From contig QKWP01000368.1 in NCBI GenBank assembly GCA_003550325.1, forward strand, positions 257,654-321,653: a DNA stretch of 64,000 nt, in the 5' to 3' direction. Positions 11,185-20,220 of this stretch are shown here, in pieces. Origin of the DNA: Gigaspora rosea. Its lineage: Eukaryota > Glomeromycota > Glomeromycetes > Diversisporales > Gigasporaceae. A model generated the notes under the pieces. The model worked only from the letters and a program-made list of their open reading frames with translations, had not been told where the DNA came from and made no database searches. Each line of letters starts with the position of its first letter. Position 1 is the first letter of the stretch. The position numbers and the translations under genes are program-made.

Positions 11185-14100
11185 ATGGAAACAGAGGGCG
11201 TAGGGGCTACAGTAACTACGAGCAACCTCTTGGTAGGAAATACTGTAGATTCGGGGAAGAGAAAAGAAGAATTCGAAGAGCTGTTAATAGCATGTCACAA
11301 TATTAATGGAATAAAGACGAAAAAGAGTAAGTTAGACAACTTACTAGAGTGGAAAAAATTAGAAAAGATAGACATTTTAGGGATAGTAGAATCAAATATT
11401 TCGGAAAAGGAGGGAAGGTACATTATGATAGAAGATAAAGAAAACAAAAGTTACTGGGCAAATGCAGACGGGAATAAAAAAAAGGGATCTGGTGTAGGAA
11501 TTATAGTCAGTAACAAGTGGGAAAAACATTTAGGCAAAATTGATAGAATTTCAGAATATATGTTAGTGGCTAGGTTTTTCTTTAAGCAAATAGAAATAGT
11601 CGTAGTAGTGGTGTATTTTCCACCAAACAACAAATCAATAGAGAAATATATACAGCAAGAATTGGTTAAAATAGTAACGAATGGAGGCCTAAGTAGTAAT
11701 TATATAGTATTGGGGGACTTTAACCAAGTGGTAGAAGTTTCATTAGATCATAGTAACAGTAACAAAAAGAGATATAATTTTCCCATTTTTAGATGGCTAA
11801 GGAAAATGAGCTTTGTGGATACTTTCAGGGAAGTTAACCCAGAAGCAAAGGAGTACACCTGGACAAATAACGTTGTGGAAACTAGAATAGATTATATATG
11901 GGTCTCAGAGGATCTTTCCTCAGGACTGATGGATGCTGAAATCCGGGAGGTAGAGATTTTCACAGGAAGCGACCACAAAGCAGTAACCGCAAAGTTATTA
12001 CTTAATCGACTTATAGGAAGAAAAGGTTTAGCGAAGATTAAGAGGAATGGTTCATTTCGGTACAAATTCCTATTTGACGAGACACAGGAGGAGGACTGGG
12101 ACGTATTTAGAGAGGCTTTGTGGATGTCGCTAAAGGAAAAGAATAAAATCAGGAATTTTTTGAATAGGGAAATGATAGATTATAAAGAAGACTTTTTAGA
12201 TGAAATATGGGACACAGTTGAAGGTTGTTTGTTGAAAGCAGCAAGAATCGCGATTCCAAGGAAAAAAGTTTGGAACAACTTATCTGAAAGAAAGGAAAAG
12301 TTAGGAAAATCGACCAAATTAGCGAAAGCTACCACAGCGCTAAGAAAAATCATTTGGACCTTGAAGACGGCTATAAAAACAAATACTAAAGTAGAGAAGT
12401 TAGAGTTAATCAACGAAGAAATTCGAAAATTAGAAGGAGTTTTAGACATAAGTATTCATGTGATAGATGAGAGGCAGTACCAAGAAAGTCTTGATGACTT
12501 AAAGAGTTGGTACAAAATTTTAAACAAAAGCAGGGAGCAAGAAGCTGAGGAGCTCAAAAAAAGAAATATCGAAGAGTGTATAAACAAAAGGGTCGAAATG
12601 ATCAAGGACGAACAGGGGAAAATGTTGAGAAACCTTTTAGAAAGACCATATAGGAAAATAACACTAGACAGAATAGCCAAGTTTGAGGAGGGGAAAAGAA
12701 GCTTAGTTCTGGAACCAGCAGATTTGGAGAGAGAGGTAGTAAATCATTTTGAAGTACAATTCAGAAGAAGAAAGAGTAATTATGTAGAAATGAAAGAACC
12801 TTGGGCCAGTGAATTTGAACCAATAGAAAAAATAGATGAGAAATGGTTCGAAACGATAAACGAAAGTATAACAAGAGAAGAATGGGAGTTAACGTTAAGG
12901 GAGTTAAAAAGTAATAAGGCGCCAGGAATCTCTAATATAAGTTATAGATTAATAAAAGAAGCGAACTCCGAAACACAAGACCTATTTCGTAAGCTTGCAG
13001 AGGCTTGTATAAAAATTGGTTACGTGCCAAAAAAATGGAAAATAGCACAACTATATTTGATCCCAAAAGATGACGATTGGGGGTTTGACCTACACAAAGT
13101 TCGACCAATAGCCTTAATAGAATCTTTCAGGAAAGTGGTCACAAGAGTCTTAGCAAGAAGGTTAAGCAAAATTTGTAAAGAAAAGGAAATATTGGAGGGA
13201 AGAAACTTTGCAGGCCTAAAAGGAGACTCAACGGAGGGTCCAATTCATATCTTGAATGCACTAATAGAAGAGGCGAAAGAAAAGGGAGAAGACCTTTGGC
13301 TGTTATTCCAAGATATGAAAAAGGCTTTCGACTCAGTTCCATTAGAGGGTTTAAGATTGGCTCTTAGAAGAATTAAACTCCCGCAAATTACTATTAAATT
13401 CATTATGAACCTATTCGAGGGGAGGCAGTTTCAAGTAATAACCACTGAAGGGTTAACTAAGAAATTCGTGGCTGGGGATGGTATAGATCAAGGAGAAGTA
13501 CTGTCGCCCTTGGTGTGGAGAATCTTCTATGATCCATTATTGTGTAGAGTTCAAAGAAATGGCAGTTTAGGCTTTAAGGCCGAAGTAGAGATTCCGACTG
13601 ATATTGCGAGGAACAAAAAAATTATAAAAATTACAAGATATGCGACGTTAGCATATGCGGATGATACGGTGTGGATAGCTAATAACAAAGAACAGTTAGA
13701 AGAAATATGTAGAATTGCTGATAGTTTTTTTAGATTGAATGATATTGAAATCAACGGTGCAAAATCGAAATTGTTGGTGGTGAAGGGAAAGTCAAGGTCT
13801 TTACCAAGCAGATCTAAAGAGAGTATAAGTTTCGGTAAGAGTAAAGTAGAGGAAGAAGATGGCAATACGTCAATAAGATACCTAGGGGTATGGCTAAGTA
13901 GCGGATCACAGAAGAAACCTATCATACAGAAAGCAAGAGCTACGGTGAATATGGCAGTTAAAACCCTACATAGGAAAAAAATGTCATGGAGTCAGTTGGC
14001 ATATATTAATAATATGTGCATATTGCCAAAAGTAAGCTACATGCTACAAGCAGTATGGTTAGAGGAAAACATTTTAAGAAGCATTCACCGCCCCTTTGTG

Positions 14101-16578
14101 TTGTTGTGTAAACGGAAATTGGGATTAGCCAAAAACACACCGGACTGGATAATCAACTCAGAAGAACTGGGAGGAATAAAATTCTTGGCGGATGAAGTAG
14201 TAGCAAGGCAGATAAAAACAGTGTATACGAATTTAAATAGGAATGATCCAATAGGAGAAGCAGTTAAAGCACGAGTAATGCAAGGATGTTTAAAGGCAAG
14301 ACTAACGGAAGACATTTGGGTGGCATCAGAGCTAAACAAATATAAAGGTCTATGGAAAGATAATTTCGCATGTCGTGTTTTAATAGAAGCAAAAAAGAAA
14401 GGTCTAAGCTTTTCCCGAAGTGAAAGTTTATGGAAAGTGAACGGTGAGGGTGCAACCTTCACAGAATCACTAGGAGAAAAGGAGTTAAAAAAAGCAATCA
14501 GAAGTCTACAAAATTTAGGCCTCTTTTATATAAACCAGATAATTAGTACAGATGGAAAACGGTTATTATCTTGGCAAAGGTTGAAAAGTGGTAGAAAAGT
14601 AGCAAAAAGGGGAAGAGTGGCAGATTGGTACAAGATTCTACAGAACCAGTTGGTAGATAAGTCAAGTTCAAGACCAAATTTGCGTCCAGAATACATAGCG
14701 CGAAACCCTAACAGTTTAAGTATTATCCTACAAAAAGATAACATATCAGTCGACAAAAGAAGAAAAGAATGGATTTGTTGGAACAGCGAAGCTGGAAAGC
14801 TAATCGGAAGAATAGAAAGGAAAAGCAATGCGACCTTTGTATTAGAGCATTGGCAGGAAAAAAAAGACTCAGACCTTTCACTTGGGTTGCTATCAAGATG
14901 TTCCGGTTGTAGCGACTCAACAAATAGTAGGAGGGGGTTACCGCTGAAGTGTCAGATTAAACGCAAATTTTGTGCAAATGGAACAGTAATTCCAGTATCT
15001 AGAGTGGACGAAGCTACGTGGAAATTGGGAGTAGAGTTGGATAGTTGTTTACAAAACAAGGCCGATTTGTGCATGTATATGAGTAGAGAAAGTAAAATAG
15101 TAGACGAAATTGTAATAGAAAGATGGGAAGTTGAGTTAATTAGGAACTTGCATTTGGATAGAGTATTGGAAGGGTTTTTTATGGATAAATTGAGGAGGAA
15201 TATAGAGAGTAAATCAACAAATATTAGATTTTATATAAATAGTTTAGCGAAGTTAAACAGTAGTGTAGGGAAAGTAAATTGTGGTATAGGTTGGATTAGT
15301 TTCGATAGTATAGAAGAAAATAGATTAGATGAATTGAGCCTTAATGTAGATAGTTGGCCCTTGTCGTTGCAGTTGGAATTGATTGCTTTATGGACGGTTT
15401 GTTTGACTGTGGGCTGTGATGCAGTGGTAGAAGTAATCTCAGAAAATGATGCTGCATTAACGAGTTTAAGTAAAGTGGGGATGGACTGGACAGCCTCAGC
15501 ATTATTGAAAATGAATTGTCCATCAGCAATTGCTAGTATTCTAGACCTGGTAAAGGCAAAGAACATAAACTTGACGTTAACCAAAAATGAAGAAAACATC
15601 GAAGAAAGCCCTATGTTGGAAGCACTACATCTAGCAAAAAGCGGAATGCTACAAAGGTTATCGTTAAAAGCTGAAAGCGTCAAAAGTGAGAGGCTTCTGT
15701 TTTGGTCAATGCGGGAAGAAAGAAGACTTGAAGTGCCTATCAAACTGATTTTAAAGAAAGGGCAGGAACTCAGAAATAAAGCAGCATGGTGGTGTAGTGA
15801 AAGTATCAAAAAGCTCGAACCAGAAGCAAAGGAGAAAAAGTTTTATTGGAAAGCTTTCTGGAATTTTCTAAAGAGCCTCAAGGGAATATGGGGTGATTCA
15901 CTAATCAAGAGTGAAAGGAAGAGCTTTCTGGTTAAATGTATAAGCGAGAAATTGCCAGTCTTAACAGTCTTGTCGGAAAGGAAACCAGAACTATATACTT
16001 CTGAAATATGTGTTCTATGTGATGCCAAAGAAGTTGAAACACAGGACCATTTAGCTACATGCCGAGCACATGGAACTAATTGGGAAAAGGTGGAGGATTT
16101 GGCATTAGAAGAAGCATGGAATATTTTAGACAATGAAACAACAAAAGACTTGGATCAGTCCGCAATAAGGCAAGCTTTTTTCGGTTTACACAATAGTAGA
16201 CGGAAAGATTTAAGAGTAGCAGCGATTAAGTATGTTGTCCCAATAGAAGTTATCTTGGATTTACAGAGTATGGGCATTGGGCACAACATGGAAAAATTAC
16301 TGGTTGATAAGTTTCTTTTCGCTTTATGGAAAGGGTTTTTCGAAATCATATGGAAGGAGAGATGCAAAAGGTTTAGTAAATGGGAAGAAAGTCAAGGAAT
16401 AACGGCAGAAAAGAAGAGAGAAAAATCGGCCTCGAGACCCAAGGGGAGCCGGAAGAAGTCAAGGGAGCTTGATTCTAATGCTGAAGCAGGGAGGGCAAAG
16501 AAAAAAGAAGAGGTCGAAAGGATGTTGGAAAAGTTGTTAGGAAACTTTTATGAAACTCTGAAGGGAACTCCAATTTGA
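11185..16578 (+). CDS. LINE ORF2: endonuclease-reverse transcriptase
   Basis: The 1797-residue polyprotein nicks target DNA and reverse-transcribes the element RNA. Residues about 30-270 form an AP-endonuclease-like (EEP) domain: GDFNQ (D178, N180), RIDYIWVS, and SDHK (D263, H264). Residues about 580-870 form the reverse transcriptase: NKAPGISN, VRPIAL, FQDMKKAFDSV (D710), DQGEVLSPLVW and the catalytic YADD (824-827). A further segment around 1365-1450 (GWISFDS, then LQLELIALWT, then VEVISENDAAL) resembles a degenerate RNase H fold; this is tentative because the expected last acidic motif is altered. Near the end is a zinc-knuckle-like C1609-x2-C1612-x9-H1622-x3-C1626. The C-terminus is basic. 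No internal stop or frameshift was found. Confidence 0.93.
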   Translation: METEGVGATVTTSNLLVGNTVDSGKRKEEFEELLIACHNINGIKTKKSKLDNLLEWKKLEKIDILGIVESNISEKEGRYIMIEDKENKSYWANADGNKKKGSGVGIIVSNKWEKHLGKIDRISEYMLVARFFFKQIEIVVVVVYFPPNNKSIEKYIQQELVKIVTNGGLSSNYIVLGDFNQVVEVSLDHSNSNKKRYNFPIFRWLRKMSFVDTFREVNPEAKEYTWTNNVVETRIDYIWVSEDLSSGLMDAEIREVEIFTGSDHKAVTAKLLLNRLIGRKGLAKIKRNGSFRYKFLFDETQEEDWDVFREALWMSLKEKNKIRNFLNREMIDYKEDFLDEIWDTVEGCLLKAARIAIPRKKVWNNLSERKEKLGKSTKLAKATTALRKIIWTLKTAIKTNTKVEKLELINEEIRKLEGVLDISIHVIDERQYQESLDDLKSWYKILNKSREQEAEELKKRNIEECINKRVEMIKDEQGKMLRNLLERPYRKITLDRIAKFEEGKRSLVLEPADLEREVVNHFEVQFRRRKSNYVEMKEPWASEFEPIEKIDEKWFETINESITREEWELTLRELKSNKAPGISNISYRLIKEANSETQDLFRKLAEACIKIGYVPKKWKIAQLYLIPKDDDWGFDLHKVRPIALIESFRKVVTRVLARRLSKICKEKEILEGRNFAGLKGDSTEGPIHILNALIEEAKEKGEDLWLLFQDMKKAFDSVPLEGLRLALRRIKLPQITIKFIMNLFEGRQFQVITTEGLTKKFVAGDGIDQGEVLSPLVWRIFYDPLLCRVQRNGSLGFKAEVEIPTDIARNKKIIKITRYATLAYADDTVWIANNKEQLEEICRIADSFFRLNDIEINGAKSKLLVVKGKSRSLPSRSKESISFGKSKVEEEDGNTSIRYLGVWLSSGSQKKPIIQKARATVNMAVKTLHRKKMSWSQLAYINNMCILPKVSYMLQAVWLEENILRSIHRPFVLLCKRKLGLAKNTPDWIINSEELGGIKFLADEVVARQIKTVYTNLNRNDPIGEAVKARVMQGCLKARLTEDIWVASELNKYKGLWKDNFACRVLIEAKKKGLSFSRSESLWKVNGEGATFTESLGEKELKKAIRSLQNLGLFYINQIISTDGKRLLSWQRLKSGRKVAKRGRVADWYKILQNQLVDKSSSRPNLRPEYIARNPNSLSIILQKDNISVDKRRKEWICWNSEAGKLIGRIERKSNATFVLEHWQEKKDSDLSLGLLSRCSGCSDSTNSRRGLPLKCQIKRKFCANGTVIPVSRVDEATWKLGVELDSCLQNKADLCMYMSRESKIVDEIVIERWEVELIRNLHLDRVLEGFFMDKLRRNIESKSTNIRFYINSLAKLNSSVGKVNCGIGWISFDSIEENRLDELSLNVDSWPLSLQLELIALWTVCLTVGCDAVVEVISENDAALTSLSKVGMDWTASALLKMNCPSAIASILDLVKAKNINLTLTKNEENIEESPMLEALHLAKSGMLQRLSLKAESVKSERLLFWSMREERRLEVPIKLILKKGQELRNKAAWWCSESIKKLEPEAKEKKFYWKAFWNFLKSLKGIWGDSLIKSERKSFLVKCISEKLPVLTVLSERKPELYTSEICVLCDAKEVETQDHLATCRAHGTNWEKVEDLALEEAWNILDNETTKDLDQSAIRQAFFGLHNSRRKDLRVAAIKYVVPIEVILDLQSMGIGHNMEKLLVDKFLFALWKGFFEIIWKERCKRFSKWEESQGITAEKKREKSASRPKGSRKKSRELDSNAEAGRAKKKEEVERMLEKLLGNFYETLKGTPI

Positions 16579-16780
16579 TGGTGATTGACAGAAGTTCTGG
16601 GCCTTTAAGGGCCCAGTGCGACGAGTCACATCTGGGCGCCAGAAAAGGTAGCAAGATGGGGTCAAGCTTGTCAATTAAGGCTCATTATAGTTTCTTAGTA
16701 TATAATCCACTGATTGTAGTAGAAATTATTAAATACTTAATAAAGCATTGACGAGGCCGTCAAAGAGTTAAAAAAAAAAA
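16579..16780 (+). other. LINE 3' UTR and A tail
   Basis: Contains a GC-rich word pair (ggcctttaagggcccag, tctgggcgcc) that echoes the ORF1/ORF2 junction (ggccttaaggcc, ctaagggcgcc, about 11140-11173). AATAAA is followed by the terminal stem-loop 16748-16763 and an 11-12 base A tail. Confidence 0.7.
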
Positions 16781-16835
16781 AGATATGGCGATATAGAGAA
16801 GCTGTCTGGCTGTCACCCTCCAAGCGACAGGTCTA

Positions 16836-16846
16836 GAGTTCAAATC
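16836..16846 (+). promoter_or_regulatory. Pol III box B-like motif
   Basis: gagttcaaatc matches the tRNA box B (GGTTCRANYCC-type) at 8-9 positions. It is conserved in copy 2 (52880-52890, minus strand). It supports a tRNA-derived internal promoter. The flanking bases do not form a convincing T arm, so this is not a working tRNA gene. Confidence 0.5.
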
Positions 16847-18075
16847 ACACTGGAGACAAATTAGAAAATAGGCCTGTGTTATGGTAATATTTGTTCATCT
16901 ATCGGTCGGGTATATTACCTGTAACCTTGGTACCACTATCTTGAATGGGAGCATCGGCACAGTTGTGTAAGTTATATAGACAGATCCAAGGGACCAGAAC
17001 AATTGAAACTCATTTGGCAATTCCCGAATAGGGAGGTAAGGAAGTTCCTTTTACGGTACTACAGAAGCCCTCACAACCAGAGACCGGAAAACTTAACGGA
17101 ATATACCCCATGGCAAGAGGTGACACCAACCTGGCTGTCAGAGTCGTACCAGAGGAAAAGGACCTATGTTTCGGAAGTAGGTACCAAGGAAAGGGTGACC
17201 ATTAGCACATAAAGCTGAGCAGACCAATCCTTCTGGGCCAACTGGTTTGGTAGTTTGGGAGGGATCGATATAAAGTTGGAGGTGTCGGATGTGAGTACTG
17301 GGGATCAGAATAAACCCTACAAGGGCAGACAGAACTGACTGACCAACAAAAAGTGAAAACATGGAGGCGTGTATGTGTCAAAGCCCAACGGAGCTCTGGG
17401 TGCACCCATATAGAAGTTTTAGGACGTTAAGAGAATCTGGGACCACCAGTATCAGGTATAGCTGGTATAAGTGCATGTAGTGGTAGATCGGGTTGGCCGA
17501 GCCTCATGATGCTATCCAACTATATTAGGGACTGGAAGCTTCAGTGAAACATGCCTGGGTACTCAGCACCATAGCGGGGAGTACAGTTGTTTACAAATTT
17601 CTGAATTCAGATCGCCAAATTTTGGGTCTTCAAGTCGCAGAAAAATCGGCTAGTTGCGGCAACATGCAGGCTTGAGATACTTATTTAATGTGGTAGAGGC
17701 AACTGCATGGCTTGAGATACGAACTCTTAAGAAGTACGCTAGTAAGGAACTAGGTACACCAATTTGGAAACAGAAAGCGTCTACCTGGAATTACATACAC
17801 CAAATTGGAAGTAATGATATTATAAATGTGGGTAAAGTAGTGGACATGTAAATACTAATGGTTGGTTGGGGAAAAGGGATGTTCAAAAACCAGGCTAGCT
17901 ATATAAATGAGAGAATAATAGGCTCTAGTAGGTTTAGGTTATGGATAAATTAGTCCAAGTCTCGATACTTAGTAGATAGTATAATAATTGTAAGCAATAT
18001 ATTGTAATGATTAATATATACTCAATAAAGTCCAGAGGCATGACCTCACCTTAACATTAAAAAAAAAAAAAATAA

Positions 18076-18091
18076 ATAAATAATATGTTGT
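18076..18091 (+). repeat. Target-site duplication, right, of tRNA-headed element
   Basis: Exact 16-bp match to 9275-9290, directly after the A-rich tail. Confidence 0.85.
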
Positions 18092-18656
18092 ATTAGCCAA
18101 TTAGAATAAAGGATATATAGTAACCTGACTAGGCCAGAGACCCACCCCCAAGAAATTAGCTAATTTCTGGTACTCACCTTAAATTTAATTCTATACAATT
18201 ATTATTTATCTTTTTTGAAACTACTATATCATCTTGCGAAATTTCATCTCTAAAATACACAATAAGGTTTTCAGTTGAACTTCCTATATTCTTGTACTTT
18301 TGATTATATCATCATTCACTTTTATCCAAGATCTTGCAAATTCGTACTTCTTCACCTATGCTATTAATATCCTTTTCAAAGTAATTCCAAGTAAATGATA
18401 GTTGCTTATGTTTGTATAGTATGTTAGGTTTAGACACTGTTTAAAAAAAAAAATTTACCAATTAGATATATTTAAACCCCTAGCTTATTGTTATAATTTA
18501 ATAACTTTTTCTTTATTTTCTAAAACTGTTTGAATACTAGATGATGGTTCAGCAATTGCTAATAAACGTGTCGAAATTCTTGAACTTTCAGACTAACTTT
18601 TTTGTTTCCAATCAATATGCATTGTTTCATAGTCACTATTATAATAATATTCCAGA
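18092..18656. other. AT-rich spacer
   Basis: No coding region recognised. It contains a small palindrome aaattagctaattt at about 18153-18166. Confidence 0.35.
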
Positions 18657-18659
18657 TTA

Positions 18660-18823
18660 GGGTGCTGACATTTATTAGATAATATTTTAAGGGGTAGGGA
18701 GGTCAAAAAAAATCTTACCTTAGTTAAATTTGATTGGTTAAAATTCTATTTATAGACCTTATCTGGGGGTGGGGAGATAAGCTCCTATAGTAAATAGATA
18801 TTAGGTAATAAATGTCAGCGCCC
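18660..18823. mobile_element. PIF/Harbinger-like MITE, family GGGTGCTGACA
   Basis: TIRs are GGGTGCTGACATTTATTA and the inverse of GGGCGCTGACATTTATTA, flanked by TTA (18657-18659 and 18824-18826). G-rich tracts occur inside (ggggtagggagg, gggggtggggag). Relatives are at 30138-30286, 51282-51437 and 53358-53517. Confidence 0.75.
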
Positions 18824-19042
18824 TTATTATCTTCTATCATTTGTAAATTTTTTTGCAGTTTATATCTGATATTTAAAAATCAATCTTCTAGCTAAAAGGG
18901 ATGCCATTTATTACATGATTTTTAGTATGAATACATGGTTAGAGGTAGTGATCACATCTATATATTATATTAATCATATCAGCGAATTGGTATAATTGGG
19001 CATTTTTTCGATAAACTATTACACAAAAAAGTTGCTCCTAAA

Positions 19043-19308
19043 TAGTGGTTTAAGCCAGCTAATATAGCTGTAGCTAAGCCAGCTTAGCTGGCTAAGCCAG
19101 CTGATGTAATGTGATCGGCTAGCTAATGTGGCTAAAAGCTAACTATTATAAGAATCCAATAAATTCCGAAAAGTAAAATAAATAGAAATAAAGTATGGGT
19201 CCAAATATCCCGAAATATTCTGAAATGCGTTAGCCATTAGCCAGCTTAGCCGATGATTTAGTCAACTGGCTAAGCTAGCCGACTAAAACCATGTGGCTTA
19301 AATCACTA
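19043..19308. mobile_element. hAT-type MITE, 266 bp
   Basis: Ends are TAGTGGTTTAAGCCAG and the inverse of TAGTGATTTAAGCCAC, with 8-bp flanks ctcctaaa / ctcctaag (19035-19042, 19309-19316; 7 of 8 match). Both subterminal parts are filled with ggctaagccagct / agccagctta words in both orientations, which fits hAT subterminal binding sites. Confidence 0.7.
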
Positions 19309-19517
19309 CTCCTAAGTGACGTTGAAAACTAACAAAATGAAGCACTTGTTATAACTAACAAAAGGGCTTCTTTAATATCTAGACAAGTTAAAAAACCAAA
19401 AAAACTTAATAAAAGAGCTATGCCAAGCTGTAAAAAGAAGTACTTTTACTGTTTGTTGAAATACTCAGGCATTTTAGAATGGATTGGGCATTGTTAGATG
19501 GGTTAATAACTATCAAG

Positions 19518-19668
19518 GGTAAATTCAGAACTAATTTTCAAAAAAATGGCCTTTTTAATCTACTTTTGGCTTATAATTAAATACATAAATTTCATAATGT
19601 TCTACATACTTAATTATAAATGCAAAGCTGATTAAAAAGGCCATTTTTGTGAAAATTCGCTCTATAGT
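19518..19668. repeat. Foldback element, about 150 bp
   Basis: aatggcctttttaatc (about 19545-19560) pairs with gattaaaaaggccatt (about 19629-19644), extended outward by attttc / gaaaat. The loop is about 70 bp. Confidence 0.55.
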
Positions 19669-20214
19669 AAATTTTCGTGTAAAATTTTTTTGATAATCCT
19701 CAATCATGATTGGTCGATTTACCTAATAATGCCAATTCACTGATATGTTAATCAGAATTAGATAAAGTGATCACACCATATATGAATAGGGGTGGCTACT
19801 AAGTAAAAAATATCAAGTGATAAATAGCATGTCCCTAATGCTTATAAATCAATAACCCTTTATTACATCATATTTGGTAAATTAATCAATCAATAAAATT
19901 CTAAATTTTTATATTGTAATCCCATTTTTCTAGATTTTTAACACTTTAGGGTTTTTTAAAAAACAAAGTAAAAAAAAATTAAATTTTGGTATTTATAAAA
20001 ACCATATTATAATTGGTTTGTTAGTAAAGCTTTAATACACAATAACAATTTTTCTGTCAATTTTCTCATACCATAGCTACAGTGCACGACACCTAAAAAC
20101 TAAAATAATTTCAAAAATTAATAGCTCATGATACAGAAAAGATATAAAAAAAAGGAAGCTGCTAAATTGTAGCCAAGCTAATTTGCTACAACTTAGCGGC
20201 TTTATTTTGAAAAT
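19669..20214. other. AT-rich spacer
   Basis: No gene or clear repeat was seen. Confidence 0.35.
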
Positions 20215-20220
20215 AATTAT

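Larger units (their letters stand above)
9307..16780 (+). mobile_element. Full-length LINE retrotransposon, about 7.5 kb
   Basis: The element has a 74-bp 5' leader, two intact ORFs, a roughly 200-bp 3' UTR and an A tail (16770-16780). It is flanked by the exact 15-bp duplication agatatggcgatata at 9292-9306 and 16781-16795. AATAAA near 16739-16744 is followed by a perfect stem-loop (ttgacg-aggc-cgtcaa, 16748-16763) before the tail. Intact frames, a full 5' end and an exact target duplication point to a recent insertion that may still be active. It landed 16 bp inside the head of the older tRNA-headed element. Confidence 0.93.
9291..18075 (+). mobile_element. tRNA-headed non-autonomous retroelement, copy 1, split by a LINE
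   Basis: The outer element is flanked by the 16-bp duplication ataaataatatgttgt at 9275-9290 and 18076-18091 and ends in an A tract (18059-18072). Its own sequence is 9291-9306 plus 16796-18075, about 1.3 kb; the rest is the inserted LINE. Just after the LINE comes a tRNA-like head with a good Pol III box B (gagttcaaatc, 16836-16846). A second copy lies on the minus strand at 51551-52948. The short open frames inside (for example 17003-17212, 17654-17851) are not conserved between copies, so it is probably non-coding and mobilised in trans by a LINE. Confidence 0.75.

Noticed and set aside
15231..15809. 192-codon minus-strand frame opposite LINE ORF2
   Set aside because: Shadow of the polyprotein; composition mirrors the coding strand.
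16796..16870. A functional tRNA gene
   Set aside because: Box B is good, but acceptor and T stems do not pair, and the unit is the head of a repeated retroelement.
17003..17851. Two short frames inside the tRNA-headed element
   Set aside because: Not conserved in frame in the second copy at 51551-52948.
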